Both the position numbers and the translations under genes were made by a program. This document shows, piece by piece, positions 1 through 8,577 of a stretch of 18,242 nucleotides of DNA. Each line of letters opens with the position of its first letter. Position 1 is the stretch's first letter. Source of the stretch: Succinatimonas sp. UBA6849 (GTDB lineage: Bacteria; Pseudomonadota; Gammaproteobacteria; Enterobacterales; Succinivibrionaceae); contig DKDL01000079.1 in assembly GCA_002449335.1 (NCBI GenBank), positions 1 to 18,242 of the forward strand, given 5' to 3'. The notes beneath the pieces are model-generated. The model did not search any database, was not told the origin of the DNA, and saw only the letters and a program-made list of their open reading frames with translations.

Positions 1-19
1 TGCTCATGCTGAGCACACC

Positions 20-50
20 TAGAAAAGAGCCTCAACGAGGCTCTTTTCTA
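20..50 (-). terminator. Intrinsic terminator downstream of uvrB
   Basis: A perfect 14-bp inverted repeat (20-33 and 37-50) with a 3-nt loop (aac) starts 13 bases beyond the uvrB stop codon. The arms carry A and T runs, so a U-rich tail can form in either direction and the element could also stop transcription entering from the left on the plus strand. A GC-rich stem centre with T run fits a factor-independent terminator. A shorter 6-bp dyad (1-6 and 10-15) lies beside it at the window edge and may belong to a neighbouring gene. Confidence 0.85.
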
Positions 51-63
51 TTGTGCGTTATTA

Positions 64-2103
64 CTAATCCTCAATACCAGGCATTAAAAGCAGAGCCTGT
101 TTTAAGTCATTGATCTCATCACGAACAGAGGCTGCCTCTTCGAACTTAAGTTCACGAGCATATTTAGTCATTGATGCTGTAAGTTCATCAATTCTCTTGG
201 TGATCTCCTTAGCACTCATGTGAGATACATTGTTCTTCTTTTCCCATTCCTTACGAGAAATAGGCTTCTTGCGAGGTTCATCAGGAACCTTAAAGGAATC
301 TGTATCACGCAGAGCAACTTCCATAATATCAACAATCTTTTTCTTGATTTGCTTTGGAGTGATGCCGTGTTCTTTATTGTATTTTTCCTGTAACTCACGT
401 CTTTTAGCAGTAACCTCAATAGTCTCTTTCATGGAATCGGTTATCTTGTCGGCATAGAAGATAGCTTTACCATTGACGTTACGGGCGGCACGACCTACGG
501 TCTGAATTAAAGAACGAGCTGAACGCAAAAAGCCTTCTTTATCGGCATCTAGGATTGCAACTAAAGAGACTTCAGGCATATCAAGACCTTCTCTTAGTAA
601 GTTAATACCTACTAGAGCATCAAACTCACCTAGTCTGAGATCACGGATAATATCCATTCTCTCTACTGCATCAATATCAGAGTGCAAGTACCTTACTCTA
701 ATATCATGCTCACTTAGATAAGCTGTAAGCTCTTCGGCCATCTTTTTGGTAAGAGTGGTGATTAAAACTCTTTCATTGCGTTTAGCGCATGCTCTAATCT
801 CGCTCATGACGTCATCAACCTGAGTCGCTACAGGTCGTACTTCAATAATAGGATCTAAAAGACCTGTAGGTCTTATGATCTGCTCTACAACCTGGCTTGA
901 TTCTTTTATCTCAAGCTCTGCAGGAGTTGCTGATACATATAAAGTTCTAGGCTGCAGAGCTTTGAACTCTTCAAACTTTAAAGGACGGTTGTCATAAGCT
1001 GATGGCAATCTAAAACCAAAATTTACCAAGCTCTCTTTTCTTGAATGGTCTCCTTTATACATAGCGCCAATTTGAGGCACAGTCACGTGAGACTCATCGA
1101 TGATTAAAAGACCATCTTTTGGCAGATAATCAAATAAACAAGGAGGAGGATCACCTTCTTTTCTACCGGTTAAATATCTTGAATAGTTCTCAATACCAGA
1201 GCAGTAGCCCAATTCATTGATCATCTCAATATCATATGAGGTTCTCTCACGGATACGCTGCTCCTCTAATAGCTTATTGTTCTCTAAAAAGTACTGACAT
1301 CTGTCATTTAACTCATCTTTTATCTGTTCTACAGCATGATCAAGAATATTCTTTGGAGTTACATAATGAGTCTTTGGGAAGATGGTGGTTCTTGCTAACT
1401 TTTGGAAAGTCTCACCTGTTAAAGGATCGAAGGTCTTAATTGACTCAATCTCATCATCAAATAATTCAAGTCTTACAGCATAACCGTCAGAATCAGATGG
1501 ATAGATATCAATAACATCTCCCCTTACTCTAAAGGTAGAACGAGCGAAACCTAAATCATTTCTGGTGTATTGAAGATCAGACAGTCGTTTGGTGATTTGC
1601 TCCTGAGTTATCTGTTCACCTACAGAAACATGTAACATCATCTTTAAGTAGGTTTCAGGTTCGCCTAAGCCATAGATTGCTGAGACCGAGCACACCACAA
1701 TCACATCTTTACGTTCCATCAGAGCTTTAGTTGCAGACAGTCTCATCTGATCGATATGATCGTTTACCTTAGCATCTTTCTCAATAAAGGTATCAGATGA
1801 CGGCACATAAGCTTCAGGCTGGTAATAATCATAGTAAGACACAAAATATTCAACTGCGTTTTCAGGGAAAAACTCTTTCATCTCTCCGTATAACTGAGCT
1901 GCTAAGGTCTTATTGTGAGAGAGGATCATAGTAGGCTTGTTGAGCTTTGCTATGACATTTGCCATCGTAAAAGTCTTACCAGAACCTGTTACACCTAATA
2001 GGGTTTGAAACTTATCGCCCTGATTAAAACCTTTAACCAAAGAATCAATGGCTTCTGGTTGATCACCTGTAGGCTTGTATTGAGAATGTAATTTGAAATT
2101 CAT
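64..2103 (-). CDS. uvrB: Excinuclease ABC subunit UvrB
   Basis: UvrB is the damage-verification helicase of nucleotide excision repair: it is loaded by UvrA, inserts a beta-hairpin at the lesion and recruits UvrC for dual incision in the cytoplasm. The protein is 679 aa, close to E. coli (673 aa). It has a Walker A motif GxTGSGKT at about 37-44, the tyrosine-rich hairpin start (YYDYY, about 90-94), the DESH Walker B box at 336-339, helicase motifs ending in QTVGRAARN, and a C-terminal UVR domain at about 629-670 (FEEAASVRDEI). The start is set by the family N-terminus (KLxSxYKPTGDQPEAI). No clear Shine-Dalgarno precedes it. The gene ends in tandem stops, TAG then TAA. It diverges from the bcs operon and is functionally unrelated to it. 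Confidence 0.98.
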   Translation of the reverse strand: MNFKLHSQYKPTGDQPEAIDSLVKGFNQGDKFQTLLGVTGSGKTFTMANVIAKLNKPTMILSHNKTLAAQLYGEMKEFFPENAVEYFVSYYDYYQPEAYVPSSDTFIEKDAKVNDHIDQMRLSATKALMERKDVIVVCSVSAIYGLGEPETYLKMMLHVSVGEQITQEQITKRLSDLQYTRNDLGFARSTFRVRGDVIDIYPSDSDGYAVRLELFDDEIESIKTFDPLTGETFQKLARTTIFPKTHYVTPKNILDHAVEQIKDELNDRCQYFLENNKLLEEQRIRERTSYDIEMINELGYCSGIENYSRYLTGRKEGDPPPCLFDYLPKDGLLIIDESHVTVPQIGAMYKGDHSRKESLVNFGFRLPSAYDNRPLKFEEFKALQPRTLYVSATPAELEIKESSQVVEQIIRPTGLLDPIIEVRPVATQVDDVMSEIRACAKRNERVLITTLTKKMAEELTAYLSEHDIRVRYLHSDIDAVERMDIIRDLRLGEFDALVGINLLREGLDMPEVSLVAILDADKEGFLRSARSLIQTVGRAARNVNGKAIFYADKITDSMKETIEVTAKRRELQEKYNKEHGITPKQIKKKIVDIMEVALRDTDSFKVPDEPRKKPISRKEWEKKNNVSHMSAKEITKRIDELTASMTKYARELKFEEAASVRDEINDLKQALLLMPGIED

Positions 2104-2135
2104 TTTTAGAAAACAAAAGTTATCTTGAGTAAATA

Positions 2136-2181
2136 AACATGCTGTTAATTACCATGTTAGCAAAAGGAAATTCACTTTCAA
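2136..2181 (-). promoter_or_regulatory. Candidate uvrB promoter overlapped by a dyad
   Basis: Read on the minus strand, TTGAAA (2181-2176) and TAACAT (2159-2154) are separated by 16 bases and would start transcription near 2147, about 45 bases before uvrB. The -10 element overlaps one arm of the inverted repeat AACATG-N11-CATGTT (2136-2158), an arrangement typical of a repressor operator. No LexA box of the form CTG-N10-CAG was found here. Both elements are sequence matches only. Confidence 0.35.
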
Positions 2182-2357
2182 TCACACTTAAGAAAAATCG
2201 TCAGTAAAATTTAATAACAATCTTCACACTGGAACTATACTATAAGTAAACCTGTTGATAGATATAGGTTTGCGGGGATGTAGTCAATTAATATAAAGCT
2301 CAACACTAGTTTATCGGTCAAAATTAAAAATACATTAATGTGTGTAAACGTATTCAT

Positions 2358-2373
2358 TGAGATACAAATCACA
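2358..2373. promoter_or_regulatory. CRP-like site TGAGA-N6-TCACA
   Basis: The site matches nine of ten core positions of the CRP consensus TGTGA-N6-TCACA, with A/T flanks. It lies about 240 bases before the first bcs gene and about 255 bases before uvrB, so its target promoter is unclear. A TATAGT at 2420-2425 could be a -10 element placing the site near -66, but no good -35 accompanies it. CRP control of cellulose genes is plausible but not shown by the sequence. Confidence 0.4.
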
Positions 2374-2489
2374 TTATTTAATAGACTAAACAAAATTAGT
2401 GTGATCTTTAGTGAAAATTTATAGTAAATTACTAAGTCAGAGTAACGAGTAGAATCATTCCGTGCCCTGTTGTGCGAAAATTGTGCTAT

Positions 2490-2520
2490 TTTCACATTGC
2501 GATAATAAAAAAGTGTGAAA
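2490..2520. promoter_or_regulatory. Inverted repeat TTTCACA-N17-TGTGAAA
   Basis: A perfect 7-bp inverted repeat (2490-2496 and 2514-2520) lies directly upstream of the weak bcs promoter candidate. Its left arm overlaps a second dyad TGTG-N7-CACA (2482-2496). The half-sites resemble CRP/FNR-family recognition sequences, but the spacing is not that of a standard CRP site. It could bind a dimeric activator placed about 50 to 90 bases upstream of transcription start. Confidence 0.3.
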
Positions 2521-2550
2521 CTTCATAAAAATCAACACAATAGATAGAAT

Positions 2551-2579
2551 TTTCTACTGAAAAATTGCTCACTTATAAA
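2551..2579 (+). promoter_or_regulatory. Weak candidate promoter for the bcs operon
   Basis: TATAAA (2574-2579) matches the sigma70 -10 at five of six positions. A poor -35 match, TTTCTA (2551-2556), sits 17 bases upstream. A start near 2586 would leave a very short leader before the first gene at 2603. The poor -35 suggests dependence on an activator, in line with the dyads just upstream. An alternative -10 is the TATAAC near 2591, which would be very close to the start codon. Confidence 0.3.
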
Positions 2580-2602
2580 TATAAAAAACATATAACTATC
2601 TA

Positions 2603-2872
2603 ATGAATACACTAAAACGTCATTTAGAAATAAAGACAAAACTTGCAGGCTCTCAAACTCTTGAGGATGAGTTCTCCTTAAGAGAAAAGACCAAACCAGA
2701 GCTTTTAGGCTCATTTGACAAACTGTGTTCCCTTCCAGGGGACATTGCAGCTCTGTCTGTCTCTAATGATTGTATTATTTCTGACTATGTCGATTTTCAC
2801 GGTTCAACCAAGGTTGATAATGCTAAAGGGCATTATGGACCTTTGCTTTCATCGCTTGGAAAATTGTTTTAG
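2603..2872 (+). CDS. BcsR-like small regulatory protein
   Basis: This is an 89-aa protein without signal peptide or membrane segment, at the place where E. coli has bcsR, directly before bcsQ. Its C-terminal part has DYVD (61-64) and PLL (80-82), matching in order and spacing the DYAD...PLL pattern remembered for E. coli BcsR, a 62-aa protein that forms a regulatory complex with BcsQ and BcsE. The first 45 residues have no counterpart in E. coli BcsR. No Shine-Dalgarno is evident before the ATG, but no better in-frame start was found. It ends 9 bases before bcsQ. The assignment rests on position plus a short motif, so divergent BcsR is likely but not certain. Confidence 0.55.
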   Translation: MNTLKRHLEIKTKLAGSQTLEDEFSLREKTKPELLGSFDKLCSLPGDIAALSVSNDCIISDYVDFHGSTKVDNAKGHYGPLLSSLGKLF

Positions 2873-2881
2873 TCAGGACAC

Positions 2882-3631
2882 ATGTATACAATCGTTTTAC
2901 AAGGATTAAATCACTTTACTGGAGTTAGTTCATTAGTCGCTGCTATGACTTATTCTCTGTCATTGCAGGGGTTCAAGACTGTATGTATTGATTCTGACAA
3001 CAGTAAAAATTCCGTAAGTTCATCTCTTTTATTCGGTCTTGAAAGACAGAATTATGGCTTTTTGGACGCTTTAAAAGATAATACTTTCAACAGAGACAAT
3101 CAGAATCTTCTGTTTAAATACAGCGAGAATGCCTATTTCATTCCATTTGGTAATGCACAAGAGCTTATCAGCACTCCTGAAGACTGCACTTATACAGCTA
3201 ATGCTTTAGTAAAGAGCTTAGAGGCTTTTAAGGCTATCGACTTTGTCATCATTGATGCAGGTAACAGAGAATCTCAATTTGCAAGAGCTCTATCTTCTGT
3301 ATCAACCATGACCATTACCATCATTGAACCTGAGCAGAACTCTTTAGTAAGGCTAAACAGTATTGATGTTCAGGCAAATGAGTACTTTCTTGTAAACAAG
3401 ATGGTAGCTTCAAGTAAGATCATGAACGATGTGTTCATGCTGATGAAAAAGAGCAAAGTAGGTAACTGCATTCTAAACTCAGCAATAGAATTTGATGAAT
3501 CAGTTATTGATGCAAACATGCATCAAGAGCCATTCTCAAAATTCTTGCCAATCAGCGCATCTACTAATGCCTTAGAAAGGATCCTTTTTGACATCATTCT
3601 AATCTGTAAAAAAGTAGGGGCAGATGAATAA
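2882..3631 (+). CDS. bcsQ: BcsQ, ParA/MinD-like protein with degenerate P-loop
   Basis: The protein has 249 aa, the length of E. coli BcsQ (250 aa), a SIMIBI-class ATPase that pairs with BcsR and supports assembly and polar placement of the synthase. The N-terminus aligns without gaps to the remembered E. coli P-loop GVRGGVGTTT at residues 8-17, but reads GLNHFTGVSS: only the outer glycines G8 and G14 survive, and the inner glycines and the basic residue are gone. IDSD (36-39) and a Walker B-like VIID (D125) remain. ATP binding is therefore doubtful and the protein may be a structural pseudo-ATPase. An AGGA Shine-Dalgarno precedes the start, and the TAA stop overlaps the bcsA ATG by one base (TAATG), implying coupled translation. 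The frame is intact. Confidence 0.85.
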   Translation: MYTIVLQGLNHFTGVSSLVAAMTYSLSLQGFKTVCIDSDNSKNSVSSSLLFGLERQNYGFLDALKDNTFNRDNQNLLFKYSENAYFIPFGNAQELISTPEDCTYTANALVKSLEAFKAIDFVIIDAGNRESQFARALSSVSTMTITIIEPEQNSLVRLNSIDVQANEYFLVNKMVASSKIMNDVFMLMKKSKVGNCILNSAIEFDESVIDANMHQEPFSKFLPISASTNALERILFDIILICKKVGADE

Positions 3632-6261
3632 TGTTACAAAGAGGTAATGTAGAGGCTATAAATCCTCTTGATTTATATGACAGCTGGCGACTGAACGGTG
3701 CATCTAAGATCACATGTCTTGTCAATCTGTTCTTTTTATCAATCGTGCTGGCAGTTTTGCCTGTTGAAAACAGATACTACAAAAATCTAAGACAACATTT
3801 TTATTTCTTTTATCCTCAAATTCAAAGAAATAATCCTAAGTTTTTAGATCCATTAAGAGTAATTATTCAGACTCTGTTTTTACTCATTGTAAGATTTGAT
3901 CCAAAAAAAGGTCAGCGCAGTGCCGAAACAGTTAATACCATAGTAGATCTTTTCAAAAAATACGTAAGTATTCCTGTTTTAAAGAAAGTAACCAAGTTCA
4001 CTGTAAATGTAGGTGACAGAGCTACTGCTAAAAAGAGCGTTCTTTTAAAAGACAGAAATTACATTATCCTAAGAATTCTGCTTATAGGATCACTACTAAG
4101 CTGTATTCTTGCAGTAACACAGCCTTTTGATTTTACCTACCAGTTAATCTTCGTAGGTTTAATGTGGCTTTTGGCTATTCTGTTAAAACCAGTAAAAAAT
4201 CATGTTGCTCTGATGTTACTTATCTTTATTTCTATCATCATCTCAACCCGTTACATTTACTGGCGTATTACCAAAACCATTCTGCTTACCGATCCAGTAA
4301 CAGCCATCTGCGCGCTCTTACTGTTGGCAGCTGAAATTTATGCTTATATTGTTTTGGTTTTATCTTATTTTCAGGTTTGCTGGGTATTAGACAGAAAGCC
4401 TTACCCCCTACCAAAAGACACCAGTTTATGGCCTACAGTTGATATCTTTATTCCAAGTTACAACGAGCCACTTGAAGTTGTAAAACCTTGTCTTTTAGCA
4501 GCCCTTGATCTTGACTGGCCTCAGGATAAGTTGAAAGTGCATATGCTAGATGACGGTACGAGAAAAGATTTTGAAAATTACTGTAAAGAAATTGGTGTTA
4601 ACTACATTATCAGAAAAGAGCATAACCATGCTAAAGCAGGTAACATAAACCATGCTTTAACAGTAACTAACGGCGAAATCATTGCTATTTTTGACTGTGA
4701 CCACGTACCTACAAGAGCTTTCTTACAGATGACTGTAGGTTGGATGGTTCATGATCAGAAGATTGCTCTGGTACAGACTCCACATCACTTCTATTCAGAT
4801 GATCCTTTTGAAAAGAACCTTGATATTAAAGGTGAAGTTCCTGCTGAAAACTCACTATTCCATGACTTCATTCAAAAAGGAAATGATACATGGAACGCAA
4901 CCATGTTCTGTGGTTCTTGTGCCATCATCAGACGTAAGCCTTTAGAAGAGATTGGTGGAATTGCAGTTGAGACTGTTACAGAAGATGCTCATACCTCTTT
5001 AAGATTAAACAGAAAAGGTTATTCATCAGCATTTATTAGTATGCCACTAGCTGCAGGTCTTGCAACCGAGTCACTTGCTGACCACATCAATCAGCGTATT
5101 AGATGGGCACGTGGTATGGTGCAGATCTTTAGAATTGATAATCCTTTATTTGGTAAGGGACTTACAATTCCACAGCGAATCTGTTTTGCTAATGCGATGA
5201 TCCACTTCCTGCATGGTCTGCCTCGTATTATCTTCCTGTTAGCACCATTACCATTCCTGTTCTTTAATGTGTATGTAATTTTCGCATCAGGTCTTATGAT
5301 CTTTGCCTATGTGTTGCCTCATATGGTTCACTCGACAATTACTAACCAAAAGATTCAGGATAACAAGAGATTCTATTTCTGGGGCGTTATTTACGAAACT
5401 ATTTTGTCCTGGTACATCACTGTACCTACCTTAGTAGCTTTAATTTCACCTAAGCACGGTAAATTTAACGTAACTGCTAAGGGTGAATCTAACGAAGAAA
5501 CCTATTTTGACTGGACCGTATCAAAGTCTTATATCTTTTTGATTATCTTAAATTTCTTAGGACTTATTTACGGTTTCTACAGAATTGCCACCGATCCTTT
5601 TGCTGAGGTTTGGATCATTCTCATTAACATTGCCTGGGTTTGCTATAACCTCTTAGTTTTAGGTGCAGCTTCAGCTGTTGCTCTAGAGCGTAAACAGGTT
5701 AGAAGCTCACCTCGTGTAGCATGTAATATCAGAGCTCAATTAGAGCTTAAAAACGAGAACTCAATTTCTGTTGTAATCACTGATTTCTCAAAAGAAGGTC
5801 TTGGTATCAGATTACCAACTCCTAATTTAGACGGTAAATCAGTAGCTGATCTTCTATACCAGGATATGCCTTTGTATATCACTATTGCTAATGCTGGTAT
5901 CAGATATCGCTTTAAAGGAACAGTACGTTTCTTTAATAAATCAAAATTAGGTCTGAAGTTGCATTTAAATGGCTTAAAAGAGAATATCGAATACATCAGA
6001 ACAACTTTTGCCTGTGGTGACAGATGGTCACACAGCTTTGAGAATTTACATCAGGATGGATTACTTCACGGTATCCATACTCTGGTTAAATTTGGCCTTA
6101 ACGGCTATTTAAAAATGATAAAAAATGCCCCTCCTGTTTTCAGAGAGGTACTGTTTGTAATTGTGCGCTCAATGCTTTTTGTCTTCAGTCTGCTTCCACA
6201 GCCACTTGATCTGACAAAAGATCTTCCATTGAACAGACAGCTTAACAAGACAGAGTGTTAA
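3631..6261 (+). CDS. bcsA: Cellulose synthase catalytic subunit BcsA (UDP-forming)
   Basis: BcsA is the inner-membrane family 2 glycosyltransferase that polymerises glucose from UDP-glucose into beta-1,4-glucan and extrudes it through its own channel. The protein is 876 aa (E. coli 872). Hydrophobic segments lie before and after a cytoplasmic GT domain in which all key motifs are present: PSYNEP (275-280), DDG (307-309), DCD (355-357), TED (450-452, catalytic base D452) and QRIRW (488-492). The gating-loop motif FNVTAK is at 612-617. The C-terminal PilZ domain keeps both c-di-GMP motifs, R691xxxR695 and D718xSxxG723. The enzyme should thus be active and switched on by c-di-GMP. An AGGGG Shine-Dalgarno lies inside the end of bcsQ. 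Confidence 0.97.
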   Translation: MLQRGNVEAINPLDLYDSWRLNGASKITCLVNLFFLSIVLAVLPVENRYYKNLRQHFYFFYPQIQRNNPKFLDPLRVIIQTLFLLIVRFDPKKGQRSAETVNTIVDLFKKYVSIPVLKKVTKFTVNVGDRATAKKSVLLKDRNYIILRILLIGSLLSCILAVTQPFDFTYQLIFVGLMWLLAILLKPVKNHVALMLLIFISIIISTRYIYWRITKTILLTDPVTAICALLLLAAEIYAYIVLVLSYFQVCWVLDRKPYPLPKDTSLWPTVDIFIPSYNEPLEVVKPCLLAALDLDWPQDKLKVHMLDDGTRKDFENYCKEIGVNYIIRKEHNHAKAGNINHALTVTNGEIIAIFDCDHVPTRAFLQMTVGWMVHDQKIALVQTPHHFYSDDPFEKNLDIKGEVPAENSLFHDFIQKGNDTWNATMFCGSCAIIRRKPLEEIGGIAVETVTEDAHTSLRLNRKGYSSAFISMPLAAGLATESLADHINQRIRWARGMVQIFRIDNPLFGKGLTIPQRICFANAMIHFLHGLPRIIFLLAPLPFLFFNVYVIFASGLMIFAYVLPHMVHSTITNQKIQDNKRFYFWGVIYETILSWYITVPTLVALISPKHGKFNVTAKGESNEETYFDWTVSKSYIFLIILNFLGLIYGFYRIATDPFAEVWIILINIAWVCYNLLVLGAASAVALERKQVRSSPRVACNIRAQLELKNENSISVVITDFSKEGLGIRLPTPNLDGKSVADLLYQDMPLYITIANAGIRYRFKGTVRFFNKSKLGLKLHLNGLKENIEYIRTTFACGDRWSHSFENLHQDGLLHGIHTLVKFGLNGYLKMIKNAPPVFREVLFVIVRSMLFVFSLLPQPLDLTKDLPLNRQLNKTEC

Positions 6262-6271
6262 CGGAGTACTT

Positions 6272-8566
6272 ATGCTTTCTAAATCCTGTAAGTTAGTAAC
6301 TGCACTTTTGCTTGCAACTTATGCAACTACTAGTGCCTTTGCTGCAGAAAAAGTTAAAAAAGAGGAATCACCTGCAGTTGAAAAAGTATCACCTGTAAGA
6401 GTTGAATCCATTCCTAACACCGTAATGAACTACCCTATGTCAAGTCTTGATTGGGTAGAGCCTAGTGGTGGTTTAGGTCTTTCTGGTGTAACTCCTAAAA
6501 AGAGTGTGCATTTTTCTATTAAGAAAGATGAGTTAATCTCTGATTCAACTCTGTTCTTGTACTACACTCCATCACCATCTCTGATCCCTGTAAGATCACA
6601 GTTAAACGTTTATCTAAATGGTCTTTTAGTAAAGACTATTCCTATTCAGAAAGAGGATTTAGGTAATAAGGTTGAGAATGAAGTAAAGCTTGATCCTCGT
6701 GCTCTAGGTGATGACAATATTATTGAGTTTGAGTTTATCGGTCATTACACAGACATCTGTGAAAACCCTGTTGATTCAACCTTATGGTTAAACATTGGTG
6801 CAGCTTCAAACTTAAGACTTACAAAGCAGAAGTTACATATTGCTAATGATTTAGCAAACTTCCCTGTACCTTTCTTTAACGTAACTACCTCTGATAAGAC
6901 TGTACTGCCAGTTGTATTTGCTACAGTACCTGATGAAGCAACTATTAAAGCAGCTTCAATCGTAAGTTCATTCGGTGGTGTGTTAACCAAATGGAGAGGT
7001 ATTGATTACCCTGTTTTCATTAACAGTCTGCCTGATGATGGTAATGCTATTGTCTTCATCACTAATGACAATCGTCCTTATTTCTTGCAGGATTATCCTA
7101 AGACTGACGTTCCTACAGTTGAAATGGCTGATATTCCATCAACACTTACAGGCAAGATGCTGATTGTTTCAGCTCCTGATTCAGAAGGTTTAGTCACCGC
7201 AGCTAAAGCTCTAGCAATGGGTAACGTTCTTTTCAACGGTCCATTGAGCAAGGTTTTAGAGTATAAGGAAATTGAAAAGAGAAAGCCTTATGATGCTCCT
7301 AACTGGATTGATACTACCAAGAAGGTAACATTTGGCTCTTTAGCTACTTTTGATGCTCAGTTAAGTTCACAGGGCTTTAAACCTGTACCTATTAACTTAG
7401 ATCTGAACTTACCACCAGATCTGTACTTTGTTAACGGTTCAAGAATTGATATGAACCTTTTATACAAGTACTCAAAGCCATCTCCTTTAGGAATGTCTCA
7501 GCTAAGATTCTTAGTTAATGATCATTTATTAAGATCATATCCATTAAAGCCTGAGAATGAGTCAGATGTAATCACTGAGAACATGCCTTTATTAGGTACA
7601 TTAAACTTATTCACCAAGTCAAAAGTTGAAACTTCATTCTTAAAACCAATGAACAAACTTACCTTTGACTTTAACTACTCAATGGTTTACACCTCAAAGG
7701 TTAATGAGTGTACCACTCAGTTACCTATTCCAAATCGTGTAGAAATTGATCCTGCATCAACCATCGACTTCTCTGGTTTATATCACTTTACCCTGATGCC
7801 AAACCTAGAGCTGTTCTGGAAGAGTGGTTACCCATTCTCAATTTATGCTGATTTACAGGAAACTGCAGCTATTATCACCAATCCTGCTGATACTAGCGAT
7901 TTATGTGCCCTGTTCAATACTTTAGGAAGAATTGGTGCTCAGTTAGGTTACAGCTCAACTAATATTGAGATTGTTACCGATGCCTCAGAAAAGGCTGAAG
8001 ACAGACTTACCTACAAAGATATCTTAGTAGTAGGTCAGGTTCCTGATTTCTTAAAGACTGATGAGAATGCTACTTTAGTGTTAAATAAGACCCGTCAGGC
8101 AATTTCAACCTCATTTAACAATCAGATGCCAAACAGCTTCTCTAGCGATAAGAGAGATGTTACCCAGAAGATGACAGCTCAAAGCTCTGAAGGTTTAGGT
8201 GCAATTATTTCATTCAGATCACCTCTTAACAAAGATAAGACTGTAGTTGCAATCTTGTCTGATAGTCCATCAGGAATGGAAATTGTAAACGAGAACCTTA
8301 TCCTGAATGCATCATCTAGTGAGGCACGTGGTTCTATTACCTTATTCAAAGAAGACAGAAGCAGAAGCTTTGATGTAGGCGAGAGCTATTATGTAGGTGA
8401 CTTACCTTGGTATCAGCGTGTTTACTACGTAATGTTAGATAACCCATGGATGTTAATGTTACTGTCATTATTCAGCTCATTAGTATTCTGCATTATCTGC
8501 TACAAGGTTCTAAAGAGAATTCAGAAAGCAAGACTGCTCAAGAAATCTCAGAAGAAGGCACAGTAA
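6272..8566 (+). CDS. bcsB: Periplasmic cellulose synthase subunit BcsB
   Basis: BcsB is the membrane-anchored periplasmic partner that guides the emerging chain and is needed for BcsA activity. The protein is 764 aa (E. coli 779). A signal peptide ends near SAFA (residue 24). The rest is consistent with the family's alternating carbohydrate-binding and flavodoxin-like domains, with conserved stretches CENP, STIDFSG, MPNLELF and FPFS-like YPFS followed by ADLQETA. A single C-terminal membrane segment at about 726-747 is followed by a strongly basic tail, as required for the anchor that completes the BcsA channel. A GGAG Shine-Dalgarno lies 10 bases after the bcsA stop, so the two subunits should be made together. 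Confidence 0.95.
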   Translation: MLSKSCKLVTALLLATYATTSAFAAEKVKKEESPAVEKVSPVRVESIPNTVMNYPMSSLDWVEPSGGLGLSGVTPKKSVHFSIKKDELISDSTLFLYYTPSPSLIPVRSQLNVYLNGLLVKTIPIQKEDLGNKVENEVKLDPRALGDDNIIEFEFIGHYTDICENPVDSTLWLNIGAASNLRLTKQKLHIANDLANFPVPFFNVTTSDKTVLPVVFATVPDEATIKAASIVSSFGGVLTKWRGIDYPVFINSLPDDGNAIVFITNDNRPYFLQDYPKTDVPTVEMADIPSTLTGKMLIVSAPDSEGLVTAAKALAMGNVLFNGPLSKVLEYKEIEKRKPYDAPNWIDTTKKVTFGSLATFDAQLSSQGFKPVPINLDLNLPPDLYFVNGSRIDMNLLYKYSKPSPLGMSQLRFLVNDHLLRSYPLKPENESDVITENMPLLGTLNLFTKSKVETSFLKPMNKLTFDFNYSMVYTSKVNECTTQLPIPNRVEIDPASTIDFSGLYHFTLMPNLELFWKSGYPFSIYADLQETAAIITNPADTSDLCALFNTLGRIGAQLGYSSTNIEIVTDASEKAEDRLTYKDILVVGQVPDFLKTDENATLVLNKTRQAISTSFNNQMPNSFSSDKRDVTQKMTAQSSEGLGAIISFRSPLNKDKTVVAILSDSPSGMEIVNENLILNASSSEARGSITLFKEDRSRSFDVGESYYVGDLPWYQRVYYVMLDNPWMLMLLSLFSSLVFCIICYKVLKRIQKARLLKKSQKKAQ

Positions 8567-8577
8567 GGAGTACAGAA

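Larger units (their letters stand above)
2104..2602. other. Divergent intergenic region between uvrB and bcs
   Basis: About 500 bases of strongly AT-rich DNA separate the two divergent units. I see no convincing gene in it: an open frame on the minus strand (2235-2495) lacks a ribosome binding site and looks like chance AT-rich coding. The region holds a candidate uvrB promoter overlapping a dyad, a CRP-like site, a 10-bp palindrome ACATTAATGT (2332-2341), paired TTGTGC repeats 11 bases apart (2470-2475 and 2481-2486), a TTTCACA/TGTGAAA dyad, and a weak promoter candidate just before the first bcs gene. Confidence 0.8.

Noticed and set aside
2104..2260. LexA/SOS box before uvrB
   Set aside because: No CTG-N10-CAG arrangement was found; the nearest stretch (CTGTTAATTACCATG) does not fit.
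2235..2495. Open frame of 86 codons on the minus strand in the intergenic region
   Set aside because: No Shine-Dalgarno, AT-driven composition rich in I, L, N and S, no recognisable domain, and it overlaps the likely regulatory region.
3903..3909. A7 run in bcsA as a phase-variation tract
   Set aside because: Runs of this length are expected in AT-rich coding sequence and nothing else marks it out.
8446..8577. Upstream extension of bcsZ by 44 codons
   Set aside because: It lies within bcsB, would bury the signal peptide, and the ATG at 8578 has a good AGGAG site.
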